From assembly GCA_016935955.1 (NCBI GenBank), contig JAFGPY010000423.1:1-8872 (forward strand): DNA of 8,872 bases. Direction: 5' to 3'. Both the position numbers and the translations under genes were made by a program. Positions 1 through 7,325 of this stretch are shown in pieces (positions within the stretch are counted from its first letter, which is position 1; each line of letters starts with the position of its first letter). This DNA is from Planctomycetota bacterium. GTDB lineage: Bacteria; Planctomycetota; Phycisphaerae; FEN-1346; JAACEH01. The notes beneath the pieces are model-generated. The model made no database searches. It saw only the letters and a list, made by a program, of their open reading frames with translations, and was not told where the DNA came from.

Positions 1-2
1 GC

Positions 3-362
3 CAATACCATCTTGCTCTGCGATTCTCCTTTGGGGCCAAGGACATGTCCTGCCATCTCAATGGCTTCCGATGGGTCGGACTAGTACTACTCACCCCTTG
101 GACTCTCTGGAATCATATGTGGATAACCGGTGCAATCCTCGTCGTGGTTTTCTTCATCACCGGTTCTATCTCCGTGAGACTCGATCCCTTCTTCTTTCTT
201 GGAAACGCGGTCAGCAAGGGACAGATGCACTTCGCATATGAACTTTCGCTGCTTCATCAGGTCTCAGAGAAGTTGAATGCGAGGGCGCAACAGGATATAG
301 TCTCCCAGCAGAGCCTACCCACGTCGGCTGGTGGCCGTGACGAACACTCGGAGAGTGAGTGA
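3..362 (+). CDS. Unrecognised membrane protein, 5'-partial (C-terminal part)
   Basis: This frame is open from the first base of the window to a TGA at 360-362, so the gene probably starts upstream. The first in-window ATG is at 45. A Shine-Dalgarno-like AAGGA lies only one base before it, which is too close to be convincing, and this favours a 5'-truncated gene. Numbered from that ATG, residues about 10-24 (WVGLVLLTPWTLW) and 27-44 (ITGAILVVVFFITG) are hydrophobic and look like one or two membrane segments. The remaining ~60 residues are hydrophilic and end in an acidic tail (GGRDEHSESE). No family is recognised. Codon third positions look less GC-rich than in the downstream genes. It converges on the heparinase-like gene, with 89 bases between the two stop codons. 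It could be a chance open frame, but the alternation of hydrophobic and polar segments argues mildly for a real gene. Confidence 0.45.
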   Translation, partial: QYHLALRFSFGAKDMSCHLNGFRWVGLVLLTPWTLWNHMWITGAILVVVFFITGSISVRLDPFFFLGNAVSKGQMHFAYELSLLHQVSEKLNARAQQDIVSQQSLPTSAGGRDEHSESE

Positions 363-451
363 CTACGCAATCCTTTTGGCACTGGCTGAGTTCGCTTTGA
401 TGTATGGCGGTCCGTGGACTACTGAATGCCTAGGCTGCCTTGCGCTTCACC

Positions 452-2623
452 TCACGGCTCCGCCAAAGGTCCGCTCGGCTCGCCGGCAGACGGCGTGTCG
501 TGGCCCGGCTCTTCCAGGTCAAACAGCAGCGATTGCTTGAAGGCCCCGTGGGTCAGTTGCAGGCGGTGCCGCGCAGTGCCAAACCCTTCCGGCGGCCGGG
601 CGTCGGGAGTGGTCAGCACACAGATACGATCGGTCACACCGTCGGCCGTCACGCGGAACGCGACGGCATTGCCGGGCCGGCCTTCGGGACGAATGGCCAC
701 GGGCCGCTCGTCCCCTGCGGCTCGCGGCACCAAGGCGGCCACGAAGTAGAATCGCCCCGACGTCTTGTGCCGGGCCTCGATGCGCGGATGCTCACCCATG
801 GCATACGTCTTGAAGGGCGAGACCTCCAGGGTCGCGTCGGCCGGCGCAATGACGGCGAACTGGCCCGTCGCGCCGCCGGATGCCGTGAGGGCCGCCACGC
901 GGCCGGAGACATCCACCTTGTTGCCCGCGGCCGTGTGCAGGAAGTGGCGGTATTCGTGTGCCGCCGGGGCATCGCCGGAAGGGCTGGGATCGCTGGGATG
1001 GGCGTGATCGATCTCGTCGATCACGATAACGTACCGCGCCCGTCCGTCGCGTTTCCCGACGGCCAGGTAGCGGCGGAACGTCGCCATCTGCATCGCCTCG
1101 CTGCCATCGCCCACCACAAGACCCCAGTCCTTGTCGTCGACAAACGCGAGCATTCGCCCTCGCGGGCTCGTCGCGTTTCGGCCGTCGATCTGAAACAGGT
1201 TGTGCGCCGCCGAGCTGACGGTCTCCGTCAAGGCCGGCTCGCCGGAGGCCAATTCCCAGCCCGGTCCACTGTCGATGGCCCAGCCCACACCGTAGGCGTT
1301 CAGGGTGAACTGGTTGACATCCAGGTGCCAGCACCCCATGTGCACGCGCGGCAGGCATCGGAAGGCGACAACCACGTCGCCCTGCGGATCGTTCCATCCG
1401 CTGCGGAAAAAAGTCAGACCGCACGAGGGGAATTGCTTGCCGAGCGGCAGGACCTGCGACGGCGCCTGGACTGTAGGATTGGCCGGGTATGTCAGGAGTG
1501 TCATCACGTCGCCCGCACAGAAGTCGGGTTGCATGAGGCCAAACGACCGTTTTCCCTGGTTGCCGTGTGTGGCCTCGTAGAGCCATGCGTACAAGCCGTT
1601 TTCCGGACATGCGGCGAACATCAGGGCCATGGCGTCTTCGCCGCCCAGACTGCCCGAGGATTCGCCGGCGGGCAACACGGCCGGGCCGGGCAACAACTCG
1701 TAGGCGGCCCACGACGGCACGCTGCACAGGGCCATCCCGTCGGCCAAGTCCACGTGGTCCATGTCGCGACGGACGATCGTGTACGGCAGAGCGGCGTGCA
1801 GGGCGTAGGTGGTCAGCTCAAAGCCCTCCAGTCCTGCCCCGTCGCTGCCCAAGGCATCGCGATAGTAGCCGCGAAGGCAGTCGTCGGCTGTGGCCTGCCA
1901 CGAGTTGCTCTGCAGGTAGTTGACCTCACCGCGCAGCCCAAGGGCCATCAGTCCCAGCCCGCCGCCGGCCAGGGCAACCACGTGGTGACCGGCCATGCCT
2001 TCCTGGTGGGCCAGCTTGCCGTAAGCGCTGCCGTCGGCCGCCATCGTCGACTCAAGCTCCATGGCCAGAGCTGCAAGCTGCCGTTGAATGGTCCGCTGTT
2101 CGGCCGCCGTCATGAACTCGTATGTCCAATCGTAGGCCAGGGCCAGCCCCACGGCAAGGTCACCCGCTCCGGCAACGCCGCGGCCATGGTACGGGAAACC
2201 CTGTTCGCCCAGGGCGGTCATGAGCACGACCGCTTTGCGACTGTACTTGCGGTCGCCCGTCAGCAGTCCCGCCAGGGCCAGCCGCTCAAGGATGTGCGGC
2301 ATCTGGTCGCGTCCGCGAAAGGCGGCCTTGCCGACGTCGGCCGGATCGATGTTCAGGTGCCCGTCGGCTCGGGCAAGCAGCGTGTCGTAGATGTGATTGT
2401 AGGGAGCCGTCTCTCGGCGGGCACGAAGCCCAGCCAAGTCGGTCGGCTTGATGAGCAGCCGCGGGTGCCGTCCGTGCCAGGCCTGGGCCTCTTCGAGCGT
2501 CAAGCCTCGCGAGACCGCCTTGGGTGGCGCAGAAGATGAAGGCGGCGAGGCATCCTGGCCGCGCGCCGCCGCGACAGGAATCAGGGCCGTTGCCAAAAGA
2601 AGCACGATGGCCGGAGTTCGCAA
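452..2623 (-). CDS. Heparinase II/III-like polysaccharide lyase, secreted
   Basis: This is a predicted 723-residue exported lyase that should cleave uronic-acid-containing polysaccharide by beta-elimination; the exact substrate cannot be read from sequence. Residues 1-22 form a signal peptide (hydrophobic AIVLLLATALIPVAAA, then RGQDA). Residues about 52-70 (HPRLLIKPTDLAGLRARR) match the start of the helical toroid domain of heparinase II/III and DUF4962-type proteins, which runs to about residue 380. Candidate active-site residues are H213/H214 (GHHVVAL), Y273 (ELTTYAL) and the H428/H433 cluster (HMGCWHLDVNQF). The stretch to DSG at 451-453 and the AAHNLFQIDG motif (472-481) are typical of the C-terminal beta-sheet domain. 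The start is TTG at 2623; AAAGGA (2631-2636) precedes it by 7 bases, the signal peptide begins there, and no in-frame ATG does as well. It is divergent from the CE15-like gene. The family call is firm; the specificity is not. Confidence 0.9.
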   Translation of the reverse strand: MRTPAIVLLLATALIPVAAARGQDASPPSSSAPPKAVSRGLTLEEAQAWHGRHPRLLIKPTDLAGLRARRETAPYNHIYDTLLARADGHLNIDPADVGKAAFRGRDQMPHILERLALAGLLTGDRKYSRKAVVLMTALGEQGFPYHGRGVAGAGDLAVGLALAYDWTYEFMTAAEQRTIQRQLAALAMELESTMAADGSAYGKLAHQEGMAGHHVVALAGGGLGLMALGLRGEVNYLQSNSWQATADDCLRGYYRDALGSDGAGLEGFELTTYALHAALPYTIVRRDMDHVDLADGMALCSVPSWAAYELLPGPAVLPAGESSGSLGGEDAMALMFAACPENGLYAWLYEATHGNQGKRSFGLMQPDFCAGDVMTLLTYPANPTVQAPSQVLPLGKQFPSCGLTFFRSGWNDPQGDVVVAFRCLPRVHMGCWHLDVNQFTLNAYGVGWAIDSGPGWELASGEPALTETVSSAAHNLFQIDGRNATSPRGRMLAFVDDKDWGLVVGDGSEAMQMATFRRYLAVGKRDGRARYVIVIDEIDHAHPSDPSPSGDAPAAHEYRHFLHTAAGNKVDVSGRVAALTASGGATGQFAVIAPADATLEVSPFKTYAMGEHPRIEARHKTSGRFYFVAALVPRAAGDERPVAIRPEGRPGNAVAFRVTADGVTDRICVLTTPDARPPEGFGTARHRLQLTHGAFKQSLLFDLEEPGHDTPSAGEPSGPLAEP

Positions 2624-2630
2624 GTTGCCG

Positions 2631-2636
2631 TCCTTT
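2631..2636 (-). promoter_or_regulatory. Ribosome binding site deciding the TTG start
   Basis: Read on the minus strand this is AAAGGA, 7 bases before the TTG at 2623. It supports TTG as the start of the heparinase-like gene; the predicted signal peptide begins immediately after. Confidence 0.7.
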
Positions 2637-2648
2637 CGAGCGTGCCGC

Positions 2649-2680
2649 GTCTATAGACATAATCGCATCATGCGGCCGCA
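2649..2680. promoter_or_regulatory. Three adjacent palindromes in the divergent lyase/esterase promoter region
   Basis: Within the 182-bp gap between divergent genes lie three perfect short dyads in a row: GTCTATAGAC (2649-2658), CGCATCATGCG (2664-2674, one central base) and TGCGGCCGCA (2671-2680, overlapping the second). The first lies about 26 bases upstream of the TTG start of the lyase and contains TATAGA on the minus strand, so it could overlap a -10 element or be an operator. Palindromes are frequent in GC-rich DNA, so the regulatory role is inferred from position and clustering. Confidence 0.35.
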
Positions 2681-2805
2681 CGTTCTACAAAAAACGGCCG
2701 ACGGCAATTCGCGAAACCGGAAACGCGGAGCGGTGTTTTCTGCTTGCGCCGGCCTTCAGGGGACATTTGCACCTGACGTCGATGGCCGCTTGTCCGGAGA
2801 CACGC

Positions 2806-4008
2806 ATGTCCAAGTCCAATCGGAGTCTTCCCGACCCGCTGGTGATGCTGGACGGATCGCCGGTGCGAACGCCGGACGACTGGTTCGCCAAGCGGCGACC
2901 GGAGTTGATGCGATTATTCGAGCAGACCATGTACGGGGCAGCGCCCCCGCCACCGAGCCCACTCGTGGCGAGGACGCTGTGCGAGGTGCCCGACTATCTC
3001 GACGGCAAAGCGACGCTCCGTGAGGTGGACATTCGGCTGGGTGCCGAGGGCGCGCCGACCATGCGGCTGCTGGTGGCGACGCCGAACAACGTCGAGGGCA
3101 AGACGCCGTGTTTCGTCGGGCCGAACTTCTGCGGCAACCACACGCTGGTAACGTGCGACCGGGTGGCCCTGCCCCGCGGTTACGTGCCCGACTGGTGTCC
3201 GGGCCAGACAGCCAATCGGGCCACCGACGCCGGGCGGGGTCGACGAATCGGACGGTTCCAGATCGCCTACGCCGTCAGCCGCGGTTACGCCGTGGCATCG
3301 TACTACCACGGCGACGTGGATCCCGACCGACCGGACTTCAGTGACGGCATCCACCCGCACTACTACAAGACGGGCCAGAACCGCCCGGGACCGCACGAAT
3401 GGGGTACGATCGCCGCCTGGGCGTGGGGCCTGAGCCGCGCGGTCGACTACCTGGTGACCGATCCGCGAATCGACGCGTCGCGAATTGCCGCCGTGGGCCA
3501 TAGCCGCAACGGCAAGACCGCCCTGCTGGCAGCAGCCTTCGACGAGCGGATCGCCCTGGTGGTGCCACACCAGAGCGGTTGCGGTGGCGCGGCCCCGAGC
3601 CGCGGCACGGCCGGCGAGTCTATCCGCCAGATCAACACCACGTTCCCGCACTGGTTCAACGATGTCTTCAAGCAATTCAACGATTGCCCCGAGCAATTGC
3701 CGTTCGATCAGCATTGCCTGCTGGCGATGGTCGCACCGCGGCCATGCCTGCTGTCGAACGCCGAGCAGGACCAGTGGGCGAATCCGGCAGGTCAGTTCGA
3801 TGTGTTACGCGCCGCCGACAAGGTCTACCGGTTCCTGGGCGTCGAAGGTCTGGAGGCGGCCGCGATGCCGCCGCTGGGTCGACTGGTCGACAGCCGCCTG
3901 GGCTACTGGATTCGTCCGGGGCGTCACTCGATGGGCAAGCAGGACTGGAAGGTCTTCCTCCGCTACGCCGACAGACACTTCGGCATCAAACGGCGAAAGA
4001 GGCGTTGA
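2806..4008 (+). CDS. CE15-family glucuronoyl-esterase-like alpha/beta hydrolase, no signal peptide
   Basis: This 400-residue alpha/beta hydrolase resembles bacterial carbohydrate esterase family 15, whose known members hydrolyse esters of (4-O-methyl-)glucuronate, as in lignin-xylan linkages. The nucleophile is S233 in GHSRNGKTAL; the catalytic His is H374 in RPGRHSMG. D322 in AEQDQWANP is the likely acid. At the canonical acid site (S+23) there is Q256 in PHQSGCGG instead of Glu. The Ser-to-Asp (+89) and Ser-to-His (+141) distances equal those I recall for OtCE15A. The C-terminal block, from LPFDQH through APRPCLL to the DW before the end, is typical of the family. ATG 2806 is chosen because GGAGA (2796-2800) precedes it by 5 bases; an in-frame ATG at 2782 lacks such a site. 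Neither start gives a signal peptide, so the enzyme may be cytoplasmic, which is unusual because characterised members are secreted. It is often annotated as acetylxylan esterase. It is divergent from the lyase and convergent with the MarR gene. Confidence 0.88.
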   Translation: MSKSNRSLPDPLVMLDGSPVRTPDDWFAKRRPELMRLFEQTMYGAAPPPPSPLVARTLCEVPDYLDGKATLREVDIRLGAEGAPTMRLLVATPNNVEGKTPCFVGPNFCGNHTLVTCDRVALPRGYVPDWCPGQTANRATDAGRGRRIGRFQIAYAVSRGYAVASYYHGDVDPDRPDFSDGIHPHYYKTGQNRPGPHEWGTIAAWAWGLSRAVDYLVTDPRIDASRIAAVGHSRNGKTALLAAAFDERIALVVPHQSGCGGAAPSRGTAGESIRQINTTFPHWFNDVFKQFNDCPEQLPFDQHCLLAMVAPRPCLLSNAEQDQWANPAGQFDVLRAADKVYRFLGVEGLEAAAMPPLGRLVDSRLGYWIRPGRHSMGKQDWKVFLRYADRHFGIKRRKRR

Positions 4009-4048
4009 GGCCTTTCGCGTCGGGGCTACTGAGTCCGCCCGCGTGCCG

Positions 4049-4531
4049 CTACTTTCCGAAGATCATCTCGTCGACCTGCCGCTTGGCGGCTGCATCGACC
4101 TTGTCGAGCACGCCGAGCAGGGCCATCCATTCGTCCGGTTTAACACCGTCGAACAGGTAGCGGTAGCGGATAGCGCTCTGCTGCTTGACGGTATCGAGGT
4201 AGTCGGCCCCCTTGTCGGTCAGGACCAGGGGCTTCTCGCGGGCATCCCCGCTACTGGAGACCTTCTCGTCAGTCACCAGGTCGTCCGCGACCAGTTGCCG
4301 CACCATGTCGCTGACTGAACTGGCCGACATGCCAAAGATGATGCCCAAGTCCTTGCGGGTGATGGGTGGAAAGCCTTGGATGAGTTCCATGGTGAACATC
4401 TGCCTTGAACTGTACTCATCGCGGCTCGGGCGATGAATCTTCACCCACTCCAACAACATTCTCGCCTTCAGCCCGATCCCGTAAACCTTTGTCACAACTT
4501 GTGATACGATCTCGTCGGCCACCTCTCGCAT
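4049..4531 (-). CDS. MarR-family winged helix-turn-helix regulator
   Basis: This is a 160-residue DNA-binding regulator of MarR type and length. Helices at the N-terminus (about 1-50) and C-terminus (about 108-158) would form the dimer interface. Residues 58-86 (from TRKDLGIIFGMSASSVSDMV to ADDLV) form the helix-turn-helix. Residues 87-103 (the TDEKVSSSGDAREK region) form the wing, whose Asp-x-Arg is typical of the family, followed by LTDKG. The frame stays open upstream to 4873, but that part is the gap to the divergent gene and does not look like a protein domain. ATG 4531 is preferred, although GAAGGG directly abuts it, so initiation is uncertain; a CTG 33 bases upstream is another candidate. 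The neighbouring lipoprotein gene diverges from it, and a dyad lies just upstream of the ATG, so autoregulation and control of the lipoprotein gene are plausible. The ligand is unknown. The 40-base gap to the esterase stop shows no clear terminator. Confidence 0.85.
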   Translation of the reverse strand: MREVADEIVSQVVTKVYGIGLKARMLLEWVKIHRPSRDEYSSRQMFTMELIQGFPPITRKDLGIIFGMSASSVSDMVRQLVADDLVTDEKVSSSGDAREKPLVLTDKGADYLDTVKQQSAIRYRYLFDGVKPDEWMALLGVLDKVDAAAKRQVDEMIFGK

Positions 4532-4542
4532 CCCTTCGGAAT

Positions 4543-4555
4543 TATTTCGTAAATA
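4543..4555. promoter_or_regulatory. Candidate MarR operator (TATTT-CGT-AAATA dyad)
   Basis: A perfect 5+3+5 inverted repeat lies 11 bases upstream of the MarR-type ATG, in a locally AT-rich stretch (about 4540-4590) that contrasts with the GC-rich surroundings. MarR proteins commonly bind AT-rich dyads in their own promoters, so autoregulation is a reasonable inference. Nothing beyond symmetry and position supports it. Confidence 0.35.
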
Positions 4556-4604
4556 GTTCAGACAAAGATTCGTTATTATTAGCAGTAGAAGGCCGCAGTT
4601 CTGA

Positions 4605-4627
4605 TTGTAGTCTGCACTGCAGTACAA
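4605..4627. promoter_or_regulatory. Imperfect 23-bp palindrome between the MarR and lipoprotein genes
   Basis: Nested inverted repeats: outer arms TTGTA (4605-4609) and TACAA (4623-4627), inner arms CTGCA (4612-4616) and TGCAG (4618-4622) around a single C. Two extra bases (GT) on the left make the dyad slightly asymmetric. It lies in the shared upstream region of two divergent genes, about 170 bases before the lipoprotein ATG, and could be an operator for the adjacent MarR-type protein or another regulator. Confidence 0.35.
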
Positions 4628-4638
4628 CGCAAGAGAAT

Positions 4639-4656
4639 CCGGCCTATTTCGGCCGG
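4639..4656 (+). other. Small hairpin in the upstream region of the lipoprotein gene
   Basis: CCGGCC (4639-4644) and GGCCGG (4651-4656) flank a six-base loop, giving a 6-bp GC stem. It lies 140 bases before the ATG and could be in the 5' leader. No function can be assigned. Confidence 0.3.
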
Positions 4657-4783
4657 GCACGCCCCGGATGGTGCGACGAAAACGGCAAGGGTGGACACCG
4701 GCGAAAGAAAAGGAGACATCGACGACACCCCAGACGACAGACCGTACGGCAAACAGCAGACACGCCACCTGAGAAGTCGGACG

Positions 4784-4790
4784 AAAGGAG
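4784..4790 (+). promoter_or_regulatory. Ribosome binding site of the lipoprotein gene
   Basis: AAAGGAG lies 6 bases before ATG 4797. It is a near-ideal Shine-Dalgarno sequence and fixes the start. Confidence 0.75.
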
Positions 4791-4796
4791 TCTCCC

Positions 4797-7229
4797 ATGA
4801 AACGCCTCGGAGTGAACAGCTTTCTGGCCTGTATGTCTGTGGTCCTGGGAGTGGGCGGGGCCCTGCTGACCATTCACGGCTGTGAGGATCGCCGCGAGGC
4901 ATACGACCCGCTACTGGTGGCTGAGCCGACGGATGTGGTGGTCGAAACCTACCCGGCCTACACCCAAGCACCCGGCGATCCGCCCGACCTGATCTACGAG
5001 ACCGTTCCCACCGCCGAGGAGCCCGTCTACGCAGCGACCGAGGTACCGGCCCCGGCCCCCGAACCGACACCCACACTGACCTCGTCACTGGCAATGCCCT
5101 TGACGTCCACGGCGACCGCGGAGGCAGAGGGCGACGTGTTGACGCGCGGCCCTTTGCATGAAGCCTTCGGCGAACCGATCACCAATGATCCGCAGGCGGG
5201 GATTGTCATTCACAAGACCCCGCCCACGCCGGTCGAGGAATTGCCGCCGGAAATGAAGCCCGAGGGCAGCAACGTCGTCTGGATTCCCGGCTACTGGTGG
5301 TGGGACGATGATCTCGACAACTTCATCTGGATCACCGGCCTGTGGCGGTCGACGCCGCCGGAGTGCGAGTGGGTGCCGGGGTACTGGACGCCCGTGGCCG
5401 GAGGATACCAGTGGGTGAGCGGCTTCTGGAAGCGCAAGAGCGTCGGGATCGTGCAGTACCTGCCCTCGCCGCCCGAGAGTCTGGAGTCGGGACCGAGTTC
5501 GAAGGCCCCGGGCTCGGACTACATCTGGGTGCCGGGATACTGGCGGCGTATCGACGCCCAGTACGTCTGGCAGGCCGGCGGATGGATGGATGCCCGACCC
5601 GACTGGATCTGGGTGCCCGCCCACTACCTGTGGACGCCGCGCGGCTACGTGTTCGTCCACGGCTACTGGGACCATCCGTTCGAACGCCGCGGCGTACTCT
5701 TTGCCCCGGTCTACTTCCGGCCGACCGTGTTCGTGCGGCCTGTGATTCTCTACCAACCGACGATAGTGATCGAGACTCGCGTGCTGACGATCTACCTGTT
5801 CTCGCGGCCGCGCTACCACCACTACTACTTCGGCAACTACTTCGAGATCCGTTTCACCAACATGGGCATCGTGCCGTGGTTCTCGCGCCATGATCGCGAC
5901 CGCTGGTATGACCCGCACCTGGCCCATTGCCGCTGGAACTGGAATCGTCGCGACCCGCACTGGGAGGACCGGCTGAGAAGGGACTACGACTACCGCTACA
6001 GCCACGTTGATGCCCGGCCGCCGATCACGCTGGTGGCCCAGAAGACGGCCCAGCAGCAACCGCAGCCGGCTCGCAAGGCCATTGCCACGCCGGTGATTGC
6101 TACGCGGCTGAGCGCCGCTGCGACCGCGAAGACGCGGGATAGTCATGTGACGCTCACCAAGCTGAGCCGCACGCAACGCGAGACTGCGGCCGCACAGGGA
6201 CAAGCCGCACGACAGGAGGCCCAACAACGGCAGAAGTTGGAGGCTACGGCCGTGCCGACCGTCTCCACAACGACCAGGTCCGCGCGAGTCGAGCCGGCAA
6301 CCGAGAAACCAACCGGCGGCCTCGTCACTCCGCAGAAGATCCAACGGACAACGCCGACGGTGCAGCCCGCCCAACCGCGGACAACGACCGTGCAGCCGAC
6401 GAAGATCACCAAGCCGCAGCCGACTGTCAGGCCGACCACACCCGTGACGCGACCGCAGACGACCACCACAACGACAACGACTCCGGCGAAGACACGCCCG
6501 ACAACCCCCGCGCCGGCGACAACGCAACTGCGACCGACCACGACACAGCCGTCGCAGGCCAACAAAGTGCGGCCGACAGCGACCGTACCGACACAGACGA
6601 CAAAACCGCAGACGACCGCTGTACCGTCCACGCCCGTAACGCGGCCACAGACGAACGCCACGACGACAACGACTCCGCCGGCGACGCGAGCGACGCCCAC
6701 CAAGCCGGCAACGACAACGCGAGTGCGCCCAACGACGACACCACAGACAAACAAGGTACAACCGACAGCGACTCTGCCGGCAAAATCCACCAAGACTCAG
6801 CCGACTGTCGTGCGACAGGCGCCTGTGACTCGAACGCAACCCACGGCGACGGCCCCAGCGCCGGCAGCGCAGCCGGCTACGAGGCCTGCAGTGACGCCGA
6901 GGTCGCAACCGAATACCGCACAGATACCGCAAGCTAACAAGGTGCAGCCGTCCGCAGTTCGGGCACGGCCATCGGTCTCAACCACGCCCAGCACCGTAGC
7001 GCAACCAACCAGCCGCACGCAGCCGACCGTGACTCAATCGGCTCCGTCACCTGCTGCCACACCAGCACCGACGGTTCGCGAGCGGCCAGCACCCGCACCT
7101 GCACCCGTGGTGAACAAGGTGCAACCGACGCCCGCACCGACTCCGATAGTGGGGCCGAACGTTGCCCGACAGCCCAAGGCGGTTGCGGATCAGACCGAGG
7201 AAGAGAAGAAGAACCGAGCCCGCAGGTAA
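4797..7229 (+). CDS. WVPGYW/YXWGXW-repeat lipoprotein with long Thr/Pro/Gln-rich repetitive tail
   Basis: This 810-residue protein is predicted to be exported and membrane-anchored. Residues 1-28 form a signal peptide ending LLTIHG before C29, an acceptable but atypical lipobox with His at -2. Residues 30-155 are acidic and Pro/Thr-rich. Residues 161-291 contain eight copies of a tryptophan-rich unit of the form xWVPGYW, with the key aromatic at 162, 178, 192, 206 and then 244, 258, 272, 286: two blocks of four at about 14-residue spacing. This matches the YXWGXW-type repeat found in planctomycete and proteobacterial envelope proteins; its function is unknown. A Tyr/His/Arg/Trp-rich segment (about 337-405) follows. 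The rest, from about residue 410, is low-complexity Thr/Pro/Gln, partly built of ~62-residue units, ending in a charged EEEKKNRARR. The tail looks disordered and wall- or matrix-spanning. ATG 4797 is well supported by AAAGGAG. It is divergent from the MarR gene and followed by a hairpin. A structural envelope role is an inference. Confidence 0.85.
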   Translation: MKRLGVNSFLACMSVVLGVGGALLTIHGCEDRREAYDPLLVAEPTDVVVETYPAYTQAPGDPPDLIYETVPTAEEPVYAATEVPAPAPEPTPTLTSSLAMPLTSTATAEAEGDVLTRGPLHEAFGEPITNDPQAGIVIHKTPPTPVEELPPEMKPEGSNVVWIPGYWWWDDDLDNFIWITGLWRSTPPECEWVPGYWTPVAGGYQWVSGFWKRKSVGIVQYLPSPPESLESGPSSKAPGSDYIWVPGYWRRIDAQYVWQAGGWMDARPDWIWVPAHYLWTPRGYVFVHGYWDHPFERRGVLFAPVYFRPTVFVRPVILYQPTIVIETRVLTIYLFSRPRYHHYYFGNYFEIRFTNMGIVPWFSRHDRDRWYDPHLAHCRWNWNRRDPHWEDRLRRDYDYRYSHVDARPPITLVAQKTAQQQPQPARKAIATPVIATRLSAAATAKTRDSHVTLTKLSRTQRETAAAQGQAARQEAQQRQKLEATAVPTVSTTTRSARVEPATEKPTGGLVTPQKIQRTTPTVQPAQPRTTTVQPTKITKPQPTVRPTTPVTRPQTTTTTTTTPAKTRPTTPAPATTQLRPTTTQPSQANKVRPTATVPTQTTKPQTTAVPSTPVTRPQTNATTTTTPPATRATPTKPATTTRVRPTTTPQTNKVQPTATLPAKSTKTQPTVVRQAPVTRTQPTATAPAPAAQPATRPAVTPRSQPNTAQIPQANKVQPSAVRARPSVSTTPSTVAQPTSRTQPTVTQSAPSPAATPAPTVRERPAPAPAPVVNKVQPTPAPTPIVGPNVARQPKAVADQTEEEKKNRARR
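6441..7130 (+). repeat. About four degenerate ~62-residue tandem units in the lipoprotein tail
   Basis: Two landmark motifs recur in register. PVTR-like motifs start at residues 549 (PVTRPQT), 613 (PVTRPQT), 676 (PVTRTQPT) and 737 (PTSRTQPT). NKVxP motifs start at 589, 652, 714 and 773. Each NKVxP follows its PVTR-type partner by 36-40 residues, and units are 59-64 residues apart (about 185-190 bp). Each PVTR is preceded by a related TK-x-QPT segment in the first three units. Divergence between copies suggests old internal duplications. Confidence 0.6.
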
Positions 7230-7255
7230 TGTTGTAACCATGCCGTGTCAGCCCA

Positions 7256-7289
7256 CCGCGCTGCGACGAGAGAATCGGTTGCAGCGCGG
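7256..7289 (+). terminator. Candidate terminator hairpin after the lipoprotein gene
   Basis: CCGCGCTGC (7256-7264) pairs perfectly with GCAGCGCGG (7281-7289) around a 16-base loop that can form a small inner CGA/TCG stem. It begins 27 bases after the lipoprotein stop. Only a weak T-run (GTGTTT) follows, so it may be a GC-type terminator or an mRNA 3'-end stabiliser. Confidence 0.5.
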
Positions 7290-7325
7290 CGGCGTGTTTC
7301 AGGATCTTGCTTAGGGGGCAAAGAA

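Noticed and set aside
440..2539. A 699-codon plus-strand open frame fully antisense to the heparinase-like gene
   Set aside because: Its translation is Arg/Gly/His-rich without recognisable domains, while the minus strand encodes a clear lyase with signal peptide and motifs. Long antisense frames are expected with high GC at third positions.
2524..2805. Upstream extension of the CE15-like gene to a start at 2524
   Set aside because: It would overlap the 5' end of the divergent lyase gene, adds no signal peptide or domain, and ATG 2806 has a well-spaced GGAGA.
3994..4017. Imperfect hairpin CGAAAG/CTTTCG spanning the esterase stop codon
   Set aside because: The stem is only 6 bp, the loop is 12 bases and no T-run follows, so it is not convincing as a terminator.
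4532..4873. N-terminal extension of the MarR-type protein to 274 residues
   Set aside because: The extension crosses the shared promoter region and overlaps the start and ribosome binding site of the divergent lipoprotein gene; MarR proteins are usually about 140-170 residues.
5085..6932. A 615-codon minus-strand open frame antisense to the repeat lipoprotein
   Set aside because: It is Arg-rich and compositionally the mirror of the WVPGYW and Thr/Pro repeats; the plus strand has the ideal ribosome binding site and lipoprotein signal.
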